Shown here in pieces: positions 5,413 to 11,182 of a stretch of 11,182 nt of DNA. The stretch lies in the NCBI GenBank assembly GCA_902496845.1, contig CABVCJ010000057.1, positions 1 to 11,182 on the forward strand, in the 5' to 3' direction. Source of the stretch: an uncultured Collinsella sp. Its GTDB lineage: Bacteria; Actinomycetota; Coriobacteriia; Coriobacteriales; Coriobacteriaceae. A program made the translations under genes and the position numbers. Positions within the stretch are counted from its first letter, which is position 1; each line of letters starts with the position of its first letter. The notes beneath the pieces were generated by a model that was given only the letters and a program-made list of their open reading frames with translations, did no database searches and was not told the origin of the DNA.

Positions 5413-7293
5413 CTAAATCGTGGGAAACGCGACGACGTCGGCGGGGCGTGCCAACGTCTCGGCAATACGGTCTTGCACCTCGAGCAGGCAGTCGAGCAAC
5501 AGCGGGTTAAAGGTGCCGCACTTACCGTCCAGGATCATCTGGATTGCCTCCTTGTGCGGGATAGCGTCCTTGTACACGCGCACGCTCGTCAGCGCATCAT
5601 ACACGTCGGCCACCGAGACCACCTGCGCGGCAATGGGAATCTCGTCGCCCTTAAGGCCATCGGGATAGCCCTTGCCGTCCCAGCGCTCGTGATGCCAACG
5701 CGCAATCTGGTACGCATATTCCATAAGCGCATTGCCGACGTGATGGCGGCCCAGCTCAAGCAACATGTCGGCGCCCATCGTGGTATGCGTCTTCATAATC
5801 TCGAACTCCTCGGGCGTAAGGCGCCCGGGTTTGTTGAGAATTGCATCGTCAATCGACATCTTGCCGATATCGTGCAGCGCCGAAGCCAGGGCAATCGTAG
5901 AGCGTTCCTCATTGTCGAGGGAGATGGTGTCGCTACGCTGGACCAGACAGCCAAGCAGCAGCTCGGTCAGCTTCTCGATGTTCGTAACGTGTCTGCCGCT
6001 CTCGCCGTTGCGAAGCTCCATGACGCCGGCCATGATGTCGATGAGCATGCGACTGTTCTTGACGCGCTCGTTGTACTGCTGGGACAGCAGGCTCGTCAGG
6101 CGGCGCTGTTTGGCGTATAGGCGGATGGTGTTGCTTACACGGCGGCGCACGACACGGGAGTCAAACGGGCGGTTGATATAGTCCGAGGCGCCCAGCTCGT
6201 ACGCGCGCAGAACCATATCATCGGAATCTTCGCTCGAAATCATGATAAAAGGCAGATTGTCGATACCCGATCGGCGCGACAGATCGGCCAGCACCTCAAA
6301 GCCGCTTATGCCCGGCATGACAATATCCAGCAACACGAGCGACAGCTCATCGCCATAGCGGTCGACCATGTCGAGCGCCGTACGACCGTTGTCGGCCTCG
6401 AGGATGCAATACTCGTCCTTGAGCATCTCTTTGAGAATGGCTCGGTTCATCTCGGAGTCATCGACAATAAGCACCAAAGGCTTGTCGCTTTGGAAGGCTT
6501 CGATGGAATCGGCATCGGTCACGACCGTACCGGCTTTTGCCTTAGCGCGGCTCAGTAACTGGACAGCGCGGCCAACTCCCTCATCGACCGTCTCGCCATG
6601 AATGCGAACGCCACCAACACATGCCGTCAAGCTCACGTACTCATGGCCCGGAACAATCGTGGCATGAACGGCATCGGACACTTGATGCAGGCGACGGGTG
6701 AAGTCATCGGAGGGAATATTGGGCATGACAACCACAAACTTGTCACAGCCATAGCGTACGAGCGCGTCAGTCGAACGAATTCCGCTGCGTATGGCCGTCG
6801 CCACAGCACCGAGTGCAAGGTCGCCGGCATGACGGCCACACGTATCGTTGAAGACCCTAAAATCATCAAGGTCGATCACCGCAACGCCGGCATTCATGCG
6901 GGCGCTACGGAGCTTTTCCTCGTAATATCGGCGATTGCGCACACTCGTCAGCACGTCGGTGTAGACGAGGTCCTCTTCTGCAGCCTCTTGCTCATCGATC
7001 GGACGCACCATCAGCAGGACGTGAGGCTCGCCCTCGACCTTCAGAGGGCGCAGGCGAGCGCGGTACTCAACGCCATCGTTGAGCAGTTGCTCCGACACCT
7101 CATCGGAATCTGTCAAGGCCTCAAGACTTGCCTGGCGCAAACAAGGGCAGCGATCGCCGACGAGCAGGCAGTTAGGCTCGTTCTTAATCTGATCGGCCGA
7201 CAGTAAACGTACCACGGGGTAGGTCTTCGCGACGCGGGCGACCTCGGCGGCAGCCTCCTCGTCGGTTAGATTGACCTCGTGATTATTGAGCAT
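5413..7293 (-). CDS. Response regulator with degenerate GGDEF, REC and HD-GYP domains (probable c-di-GMP phosphodiesterase)
   Basis: A 626-residue cytosolic signalling protein without membrane segments. Residues 1-110 are an unassigned, possibly PAS-like N-terminus. The GGDEF-type domain spans about 111-260: DVLTSVRNRRYY (113-124), IDLDDF (140-145). Its active-site loop reads GCDKF (182-186), so the catalytic Glu is Lys and cyclase activity is unlikely. The REC domain spans 271-392, with acidic Asp278/Asp279 and phospho-acceptor Asp323 in LLDIVMPG. The usual Lys before Pro is Arg375. The HD-GYP domain spans about 415-615: His435, HDIGK (474-478), His503, HHERWDGKGYP (534-544) and Asp563, all intact, so c-di-GMP hydrolysis is likely. 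An open frame extends 55 codons further upstream, but AAAGGG (7300-7305) six bases before the ATG at 7293 and the non-coding look of the extension favour this start. The Hpt gene follows. Confidence 0.93.
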   Translation of the reverse strand: MLNNHEVNLTDEEAAAEVARVAKTYPVVRLLSADQIKNEPNCLLVGDRCPCLRQASLEALTDSDEVSEQLLNDGVEYRARLRPLKVEGEPHVLLMVRPIDEQEAAEEDLVYTDVLTSVRNRRYYEEKLRSARMNAGVAVIDLDDFRVFNDTCGRHAGDLALGAVATAIRSGIRSTDALVRYGCDKFVVVMPNIPSDDFTRRLHQVSDAVHATIVPGHEYVSLTACVGGVRIHGETVDEGVGRAVQLLSRAKAKAGTVVTDADSIEAFQSDKPLVLIVDDSEMNRAILKEMLKDEYCILEADNGRTALDMVDRYGDELSLVLLDIVMPGISGFEVLADLSRRSGIDNLPFIMISSEDSDDMVLRAYELGASDYINRPFDSRVVRRRVSNTIRLYAKQRRLTSLLSQQYNERVKNSRMLIDIMAGVMELRNGESGRHVTNIEKLTELLLGCLVQRSDTISLDNEERSTIALASALHDIGKMSIDDAILNKPGRLTPEEFEIMKTHTTMGADMLLELGRHHVGNALMEYAYQIARWHHERWDGKGYPDGLKGDEIPIAAQVVSVADVYDALTSVRVYKDAIPHKEAIQMILDGKCGTFNPLLLDCLLEVQDRIAETLARPADVVAFPTI

Positions 7294-7337
7294 ATGGGGC
7301 CCTTTCGATAGTTTCGCATGAAGCGGTGGGTTCCAAA

Positions 7338-7359
7338 TGTTACAAGGGTAACACCTTGT
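7338..7359. promoter_or_regulatory. Overlapping palindromes upstream of the HD-GYP regulator gene
   Basis: Two inverted repeats share bases: TGTTAC (7338-7343) with GTAACA (7348-7353), and ACAAGG (7342-7347) with CCTTGT (7354-7359). They lie 45-66 bases before the start at 7293 in the only upstream gap of that gene, and another TGTTACA occurs at 7384-7390. This fits an operator or a switchable hairpin in the leader. I found no confident promoter hexamers nearby. Confidence 0.35.
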
Positions 7360-7422
7360 CGATGCAGGTAAGCACGTGAATGCTGTTACATTTTTATGAG
7401 TTGGCAGACGGCGCGATTGAAG

Positions 7423-7475
7423 CCGCAGACGTGAGGTTTTGAACACATTTGTTAACACGGCCGAAACGTCTGCGG
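7423..7475. repeat. Inverted repeat between hydrolase and HD-GYP genes
   Basis: CCGCAGACG (7423-7431) and CGTCTGCGG (7467-7475) are perfect 9-bp inverted arms 35 bases apart. They lie just beyond the stop of the minus-strand hydrolase gene (7504). A short GCGGG/CCCGC stem overlaps the right arm. This could help end the hydrolase transcript, but no T tract is present. Confidence 0.35.
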
Positions 7476-7503
7476 GTGAAGCCCGCTTTGGCTATTGCGG
7501 CTG

Positions 7504-8301
7504 CTAGAGCCCCAGGATGCCACGGACAGCCCGGGCAGCCGCTGCCGGGCGATCGCGCAGGCCGTTGTGCGCCCCGGGAATCGTTACGAGCGGACAGCCC
7601 AAAAGCTCAGCCGCCATCCTCGTGCCCGCCTCGCGGGGCGTGCCAACCGAGAGCTCACCCAGAAGCACGGCGGCCATCGTTTTCGACGCGCGAACGCTAT
7701 CCCAATCGGGAACGCAAGTCATAGTAATCCCGTATTCGTTTGCCATGAAACTACGACCGTTGCGCAGGGCATGCTTGGCTTCTGCCTCGGTTGTCTTGGG
7801 AGCCTCGGGGTCCGAATCGCCGATGGCGCCCAGGAAGGCCCGTAATGCCCTGGAGACCTTTCCCGCGGCGATCATCTCGAGCAAAACCGGGGCCGCGCCC
7901 AGGCCGGCGCCCTCATCCGTCACGGCGGGTTCATGCAGAATCGCACGCGAGATTATGGCGGGGTTTGCACGGAGAAGCTCCAGGGCCACCAACGTACCGG
8001 CACTGTGCGCGAGCACGTTTGCCGGAGTGCCAATATGCTCGATAACGGCCTGCAGGTCCGCGGCCTGGACGGCGAGGTCGTAGCGTCCGTCTGCAGCGTC
8101 GCCGCTCTCGCCGCAACCGCGCCGGTCGTAGGTAATGACGCGATAGTCACAGGCGAGCTCGCGGGCGATGGCGTCAAAAAAGACGCCGTCGACGCAGGCA
8201 CCGTGCACGCAAACCAAGGCGGGTGCATCGGACGATACAACCGGGCCGGCATACTCGCGGCAGGCGATCGTAGTGCCCGCATTCTCGACCGTAAAATCCA
8301 T
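7504..8301 (-). CDS. Alpha/beta hydrolase fold protein
   Basis: A 265-residue cytosolic hydrolase with no signal peptide. Landmarks in order are: ALVCVHGACVDG (28-39), whose HG lies in the oxyanion loop; VITYDRRGCGES (55-66), typical after strand 4; the nucleophile elbow LAHSAGT (97-103) with Ser100; and IPGAHNGL (241-248) with His245 as the likely catalytic base. The elbow has Ala where the classical GxSxG has its first Gly. The acid residue is not obvious: the strand-6 block reads LLGELS (213-218), so Glu216 is a candidate. The substrate cannot be deduced, since esterases, lactonases and C-C hydrolases share this pattern. A moderate G-rich SD lies 6-7 bases before the ATG. It is transcribed away from the radical SAM gene, across a 225-base gap. 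Confidence 0.9.
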   Translation of the reverse strand: MDFTVENAGTTIACREYAGPVVSSDAPALVCVHGACVDGVFFDAIARELACDYRVITYDRRGCGESGDAADGRYDLAVQAADLQAVIEHIGTPANVLAHSAGTLVALELLRANPAIISRAILHEPAVTDEGAGLGAAPVLLEMIAAGKVSRALRAFLGAIGDSDPEAPKTTEAEAKHALRNGRSFMANEYGITMTCVPDWDSVRASKTMAAVLLGELSVGTPREAGTRMAAELLGCPLVTIPGAHNGLRDRPAAAARAVRGILGL

Positions 8302-8323
8302 GTTGTGCCCCCATCATCAACGC

Positions 8324-8355
8324 CCATCCAGTTGCACGTCAGTACGATTGGATGG
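8324..8355. promoter_or_regulatory. Inverted repeat in the divergent intergenic region
   Basis: CCATCCA (8324-8330) and TGGATGG (8349-8355) are perfect 7-bp arms around 18 bases, 23-54 bases upstream of the hydrolase start on the minus strand. It could be an operator for the hydrolase gene. The arms are short enough that chance is a real alternative. Confidence 0.25.
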
Positions 8356-8453
8356 ACCCGCATTGCCTCACGACTTGTTAACAGATTAACTGTACCCGAC
8401 CCGAGGCTTTTCATGGCACGGCATAATGAGCGACGTGAAAAAACGAAACTTGT

Positions 8454-8495
8454 AAAGCAAGAGCCTACACCTTGCTTTGGAGCCGATGCTATGCT
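8454..8495 (+). promoter_or_regulatory. Extended -10 promoter with an upstream inverted repeat (radical SAM gene)
   Basis: TGCTATGCT (8487-8495) is an extended -10 element. The bases 17 upstream (8467-8472) are a poor -35. That place is occupied by a perfect 8-bp inverted repeat, AAAGCAAG (8454-8461) and CTTGCTTT (8471-8478). This is compatible with a regulator binding over the -35 region. The leader would be about 25 bases. Confidence 0.45.
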
Positions 8496-8526
8496 TAGGC
8501 ACAATTGTCTTGAGGAGCATATGCCT

Positions 8527-9303
8527 ATGTCTACGTTTTTGAATGCCGGCCCCATCTTTGGGCCCGTTCGCAGCCGTCGCCTGGGCCTTTCGCTCGGCGT
8601 CAACATGATGCCGGCCAGCGGCAAAATCTGCACGTTCGACTGCATTTACTGCGAAAACGGTCTCAACGCTGAGCGCCCCTGCCATGAGCCGTACAACACA
8701 GCTGCCGTGGTACTCGACGCGCTCGAGGTAAAGCTGCGCGAGATGGCAGCCGAGGGCGAGCTCCCCGATGTAATCACCTTCGCAGGCAACGGCGAGCCCA
8801 CCGCCGCACCGGAGTTTCCGCAGGCCATCGCCGGCGCCGTCGCGCTGCGCGACGAGCTGGCCCCAAACACCAAGATTGCCGTGCTTTCCAACGGCACGCG
8901 CGCCGACCATCCCCAGGTACACGATGCGCTCATGATGGTCGACGACAACATCCTCAAGCTCGATACGGTCGCCCCGGCTTTTATCCAGCTGCTCGACCAG
9001 CCCGTTGGCCCCTACGATGTAGAGCACCAGATCGAGACGTTCGCGAGCTTTAACGGCCGCGTCATTATCCAGACGATCTTTTTGACCGGCGAGCACCGGG
9101 GCAAGTCTCTCGATAACACCGGCGAGGAGTACGTCGGCCCTTGGCTCGCGGCGCTCGAGCGCATTCGCCCACAGGAGGCGACCATTTACACGGTGGCGCG
9201 CGAGACACCGGTCGCCGGCCTTGCCAAAGCAGCACCCGACGTCCTCGACGCCATTGCTGCACGCGTGCGCGCCCTCGGCATCCCCTGCCAGGTGAGCTAC
9301 TAG
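8527..9303 (+). CDS. Radical SAM protein (COG0731-like)
   Basis: A 258-residue cytosolic iron-sulfur enzyme. The N-terminal block FGPVRSRRLGLSLGVNMMP (11-29) leads into the cluster motif CTFDCIYC (35-42), a CX3CX2C with Cys35, Cys39 and Cys42 holding a [4Fe-4S] cluster for S-adenosylmethionine cleavage. TFAGNGEPT (85-93) is the SAM-contacting glycine motif, and AVLSNGT (118-124) is the usual next strand. This order is that of the group named after wyosine synthase-like proteins, but bacterial members have no established substrate and mostly lack the tRNA-modifying context. There are two candidate starts, ATG 8521 and ATG 8527. The SD GAGGAG (8512-8517) is three bases from the first and nine from the second. 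Nine matches the other genes here, so 8527 is preferred. Confidence 0.9.
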   Translation: MSTFLNAGPIFGPVRSRRLGLSLGVNMMPASGKICTFDCIYCENGLNAERPCHEPYNTAAVVLDALEVKLREMAAEGELPDVITFAGNGEPTAAPEFPQAIAGAVALRDELAPNTKIAVLSNGTRADHPQVHDALMMVDDNILKLDTVAPAFIQLLDQPVGPYDVEHQIETFASFNGRVIIQTIFLTGEHRGKSLDNTGEEYVGPWLAALERIRPQEATIYTVARETPVAGLAKAAPDVLDAIAARVRALGIPCQVSY

Positions 9304-9344
9304 CAAAACCACGCAGCAGCCAGTGCCCACCATCCCGCCCCATC

Positions 9345-9411
9345 AGTTGCGGTGATATAGTTCCTATTTGTGCTGTTAAACCGCTTAAATCGGAACTATA
9401 TCACCGCAACT
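9345..9411. repeat. Long perfect inverted repeat before the methionine aminopeptidase gene
   Basis: AGTTGCGGTGATATAGTTCC (9345-9364) and its exact reverse complement (9392-9411) are 20-bp arms around 27 bases. Pairing continues after one mismatch for 4-5 bp (9366-9370 with 9386-9390), giving a stem of about 25 bp. The right arm ends in CTTTTA, so the hairpin could end the radical SAM transcript. It also touches the expected -35 position of the next promoter. The AT content and arm length are unusual for a plain terminator and suggest a mobile or dispersed palindromic element. Confidence 0.85.
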
Positions 9412-9438
9412 TTTATAGACGCGTGGGTGGGCTATACT
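9410..9438 (+). promoter_or_regulatory. Probable promoter of the methionine aminopeptidase gene
   Basis: TATACT (9433-9438) is a good -10, 26 bases before the start codon. Its -35 would be CTTTTA (9410-9415, 17-base spacing), a weak match overlapping the end of the long inverted repeat. The SD AAGGAAG lies at 9451-9457. Confidence 0.5.
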
Positions 9439-9463
9439 AGCTGCGTATGAAAGGAAGTTAGCC

Positions 9464-10351
9464 ATGTTTGACAAAGGACCCGTGCCCGGCCGCAACGACG
9501 CTTGCTGGTGCGGCAGCGGCAAAAAATATAAGAAATGCCATAGCACCTTTGATGAGCGCCTCGAGCGCTTGTGGGAAGAGGGCTGGGAGGTTCTGCCCCG
9601 CACGCTCTACAAGACGCCCGCCGATATCGAGGGCATCAAGCGCTCGGCCGCCATCAACGTGGGCGTGCTCGATTACGTAGGCGAGCACATCGCCGCGGGC
9701 ATGACCACCAACCAGATCGACCAGATGATCTACGACTACACCGTCGAGCACGGCGGCACGCCGGCCGACCTCAACTACGAGGGCTACCCCAAGAGCGTAT
9801 GCACCTCGATCAACGACGTGGTCTGTCACGGTATCCCCTGCGATACGGACGTGCTGCACGAGGGCGACATCATCAACGTCGACTGCTCCACGATCCTGGA
9901 CGGCTACTTTAGTGATTCGAGCCGCATGTTCTGCATCGGTGAGGTCTCTGCCGAGCGCCAGCGCCTGGTCGAGGTCACCCGCGCCAGCGTGGAAGCGGGC
10001 TTGGCAGCCGTCAAGCCATGGTTGCCGCTCTCCGTTATGGCCGAAGCCGTGCAAAAGACGGTCGAGGACGCCGGCTTTAGCGTGGTGCGCGAGTACGGCG
10101 GACACGGCATTGGCAAGGAGTTCCACGAGGACCCGTTTGTGGGCTTTACCACCGAGGCGCCCGATGTGGACACCATCATGGCTCCGGGCATGGTCTTTAC
10201 CATCGAGCCCATGGTCAACGCCGGGGCGCCCGACATTAAGATTAGCAAGGGTGACGGTTGGTGCGTGCGCACCAAGGACGGCAGCGATTCGGCTCAGTGC
10301 GAGGTACAGCTCGTGGTGACCGAGGACGGCTACGAGCTGCTGAGCTGGTAG
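9464..10351 (+). CDS. map: Type I methionine aminopeptidase with N-terminal SEC-C zinc motif
   Basis: A 295-residue cytosolic enzyme that removes the initiator methionine from nascent proteins. Residues 10-26 form a SEC-C motif (CWC at 14-16, CH at 25-26), a small zinc-binding tag, followed by a linker that holds the body about 43 residues later than in the E. coli enzyme. The two-metal active site is complete: Asp140 (INVDCS), Asp151 (FSDSS, 11 residues later as in the family), His214 (GGHGIG), Glu248 (TIEPM) and Glu280 (AQCE). His122 (CHGIP) matches the substrate-contacting histidine. Ligand spacing agrees with type I enzymes without the type II insert. The SD AAGGAAG and the SEC-C motif starting within ten residues both support this start. 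The gene is apparently monocistronic, with its own promoter and terminator. The SEC-C tag may aid ribosome or partner binding; this is inferred. Confidence 0.96.
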   Translation: MFDKGPVPGRNDACWCGSGKKYKKCHSTFDERLERLWEEGWEVLPRTLYKTPADIEGIKRSAAINVGVLDYVGEHIAAGMTTNQIDQMIYDYTVEHGGTPADLNYEGYPKSVCTSINDVVCHGIPCDTDVLHEGDIINVDCSTILDGYFSDSSRMFCIGEVSAERQRLVEVTRASVEAGLAAVKPWLPLSVMAEAVQKTVEDAGFSVVREYGGHGIGKEFHEDPFVGFTTEAPDVDTIMAPGMVFTIEPMVNAGAPDIKISKGDGWCVRTKDGSDSAQCEVQLVVTEDGYELLSW

Positions 10352-10360
10352 CCGCAGATG

Positions 10361-10408
10361 CGCCGGATGCTGACGGGCAAACCCGCTTTGCATCCGGCGT
10401 TTTATTTG
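10361..10408 (+). terminator. Rho-independent terminator of the methionine aminopeptidase gene
   Basis: CGCCGGATGC (10361-10370) pairs perfectly with GCATCCGGCG (10390-10399). The inner stretch can add GGG/CCC (10375-10377 with 10382-10384), and TTTTATTT follows directly (10400-10407). It starts ten bases after the stop codon. Confidence 0.9.
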
Positions 10409-10427
10409 AACGTTTTGCCTGATAAAA

Positions 10428-10460
10428 CCTGCCAAAATAAACCTGTCCTTTTTTGGCAGG
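10428..10460. repeat. Inverted repeat CCTGCCAAAA/TTTTGGCAGG
   Basis: CCTGCCAAAA (10428-10437) and TTTTGGCAGG (10451-10460) are perfect 10-bp arms with a 13-base loop. They lie 20 bases before the start codon of the dehydrogenase gene. The segment 10442-10460 matches 471-489 at 17 of 19 bases, so it appears to belong to a dispersed intergenic repeat. The hairpin would sit in the leader of the dehydrogenase mRNA or near its promoter. Confidence 0.7.
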
Positions 10461-10480
10461 CTGAGCGGAGATGACTGCTT

Positions 10481-11182
10481 GTGAACATCCTGGTTTTGTT
10501 GCCTGTCAACGACCGCCATCGTGCGATCCTCGAGTCGAGCGCTCCAGGCGAGGACTTTATCTACACGAGCGCCGACGCCGCCACACGTGAACAGGTCGCC
10601 GATGCCGACGTGATCCTGGGCAACATCGACCCTGGCATGCTCACGGCATGCGAGCATCTCCAGCTGTTGCAATTGCAGACCGCCGGCTATGACGATTACT
10701 TGGCCGCCGGCACCGTGCCGGCTGAAGCTAAGCTGTCTTGCTCGATCGGCGCCTACGGTCAGGCCGTGAGCGAGCACATGTTTACCATGGTCCTTTCCAT
10801 GATGAAGCGCCTGCCCGGCTATCATGACTTGCAGCGCGAACATCGCTGGGAGGATTTGGGGCCGGTCACCTCGCTCAAAAACGCCAACGTGCTGGTGCTG
10901 GGCGCGGGCGATATCGGCGGCCACTTTGCCACGCTCTGCCGCAGCATGGGCGCGCACGTCCGCGGCATCAAGCGCCATCCGCTCGTCTACCCCATTGTGT
11001 TTGAGGATATGGACGGCATGGACGCCCTACCTGAGCGCCTGGCCGAGGCCGACATCGTCGCATCCTTTATGCCCAGCACACCCGAGACCCGCGGCCTGGC
11101 GAACGCCGAGTTCTTCGCCGCGATGAAACCGGGCGCCTTCTTTGCCAACGGCGGCCGCGGTGACCTTGTGGTTGCCGACGAC
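10481..11182 (+). CDS. D-2-hydroxyacid dehydrogenase family protein (3' end outside window)
   Basis: The first 234 residues are present. The start is GTG at 10481, supported by GGAG (10467-10470) ten bases upstream; the ATG at 10471 is in another frame. The N-terminal half (1-100) is the flavodoxin-like substrate domain, with LQTAGYDDYL (65-74) and AYGQAVSEHM (91-100). The Rossmann domain follows, with VLVLGAGDIGGHFA (137-150) as the dinucleotide loop. ASFMPSTPETRGL (194-206) and FFANGGRGDLV (220-230) carry the catalytic Arg225; the Glu and His of the triad lie beyond the edge. At the end of the second strand the sequence is GIKRHP (162-167), with basic residues where NAD-specific enzymes have Asp, so NADP(H) is more likely. 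The substrate is unknown. A hairpin-forming repeat precedes it. Confidence 0.92.
   Translation, partial: MNILVLLPVNDRHRAILESSAPGEDFIYTSADAATREQVADADVILGNIDPGMLTACEHLQLLQLQTAGYDDYLAAGTVPAEAKLSCSIGAYGQAVSEHMFTMVLSMMKRLPGYHDLQREHRWEDLGPVTSLKNANVLVLGAGDIGGHFATLCRSMGAHVRGIKRHPLVYPIVFEDMDGMDALPERLAEADIVASFMPSTPETRGLANAEFFAAMKPGAFFANGGRGDLVVADD

Noticed and set aside
5404..7206. Long plus-strand open frames at 5404-6120 and 6598-7206
   Set aside because: They are antisense to the GGDEF-REC-HD-GYP gene, have no ribosome binding site and show no recognisable motif.
7294..7458. 55-codon N-terminal extension of the HD-GYP regulator
   Set aside because: The extension crosses palindromic, non-coding-looking sequence, and its composition is unlike the rest. 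AAAGGG six bases before the ATG at 7293 gives a better start.
8378..8396. TTAACAGATTAAC resembling the array repeat
   Set aside because: It shares only a short core with the 15-base word, is isolated and lacks a paired inverted copy. Chance similarity is likely.
7933..8520. In-frame upstream extension of the radical SAM gene
   Set aside because: It overlaps the antisense alpha/beta hydrolase gene and the intergenic promoter region. Homologous structure begins only near the GAGGAG-preceded ATG codons at 8521/8527.
9458..10978. 506-codon open frame on the minus strand
   Set aside because: It lies opposite the methionine aminopeptidase and dehydrogenase genes, whose catalytic motifs are unmistakable. 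It is His/Ala/Val/Gly-rich, as antisense frames of GC-rich genes are, and runs across a terminator and a promoter.

Overview
The window is GC-rich, bacterial and gene-dense. Codon use, the Tat-type lipoprotein signal, a SEC-C-tagged methionine aminopeptidase and the palindromic intergenic repeats suggest a gut actinobacterium of the Coriobacteriia, with Collinsella as my best guess. That assignment is inference; no rRNA or other marker gene is present.

Left part (1-605): the last codons of a gene that looks like a transketolase/DXS C-terminal domain, then a strong terminator. Next comes a 457-base AT-richer intergenic region. It holds a regular array of six copies of a 15-base word in alternating orientation, spaced 40, 41, 40, 40 and 40 bases apart, followed by a second repeat-like stretch and a good sigma70-type promoter.

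Transport operon (606-4990, + strand): a polar amino-acid ABC importer in the order substrate-binding lipoprotein, two permeases with a 4-base overlap, and ATPase, followed by a class I amidotransferase-fold (peptidase C26/PuuD-like) hydrolase. A hairpin between the binding protein and the permeases probably lowers downstream expression. The likely ligand is glutamate, glutamine or a related polar amino acid. The hydrolase suggests that gamma-glutamyl compounds may be handled inside the cell. A 16-bp GC-rich hairpin ends the unit and may serve the converging genes as well.

Signalling pair (5033-7293, - strand): a three-domain response regulator (degenerate GGDEF, REC, HD-GYP) followed 23 bases later by a stand-alone Hpt protein. 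No histidine kinase is in the window. The HD-GYP motifs are intact, so c-di-GMP breakdown is the likely output. The GGDEF domain is probably dead, and the usual REC lysine is replaced by arginine.

Right part (7504-11182): a minus-strand alpha/beta hydrolase lies divergently from a radical SAM protein (COG0731-like). A 20-bp perfect inverted repeat next to a promoter comes next, then type I methionine aminopeptidase with an N-terminal SEC-C zinc motif and its terminator. Last is a GTG-started D-2-hydroxyacid dehydrogenase cut by the window edge.

Most coding content is ordinary. The least explained element is the alternating repeat array at 206-421, which resembles a BIME (mosaic REP) cluster.
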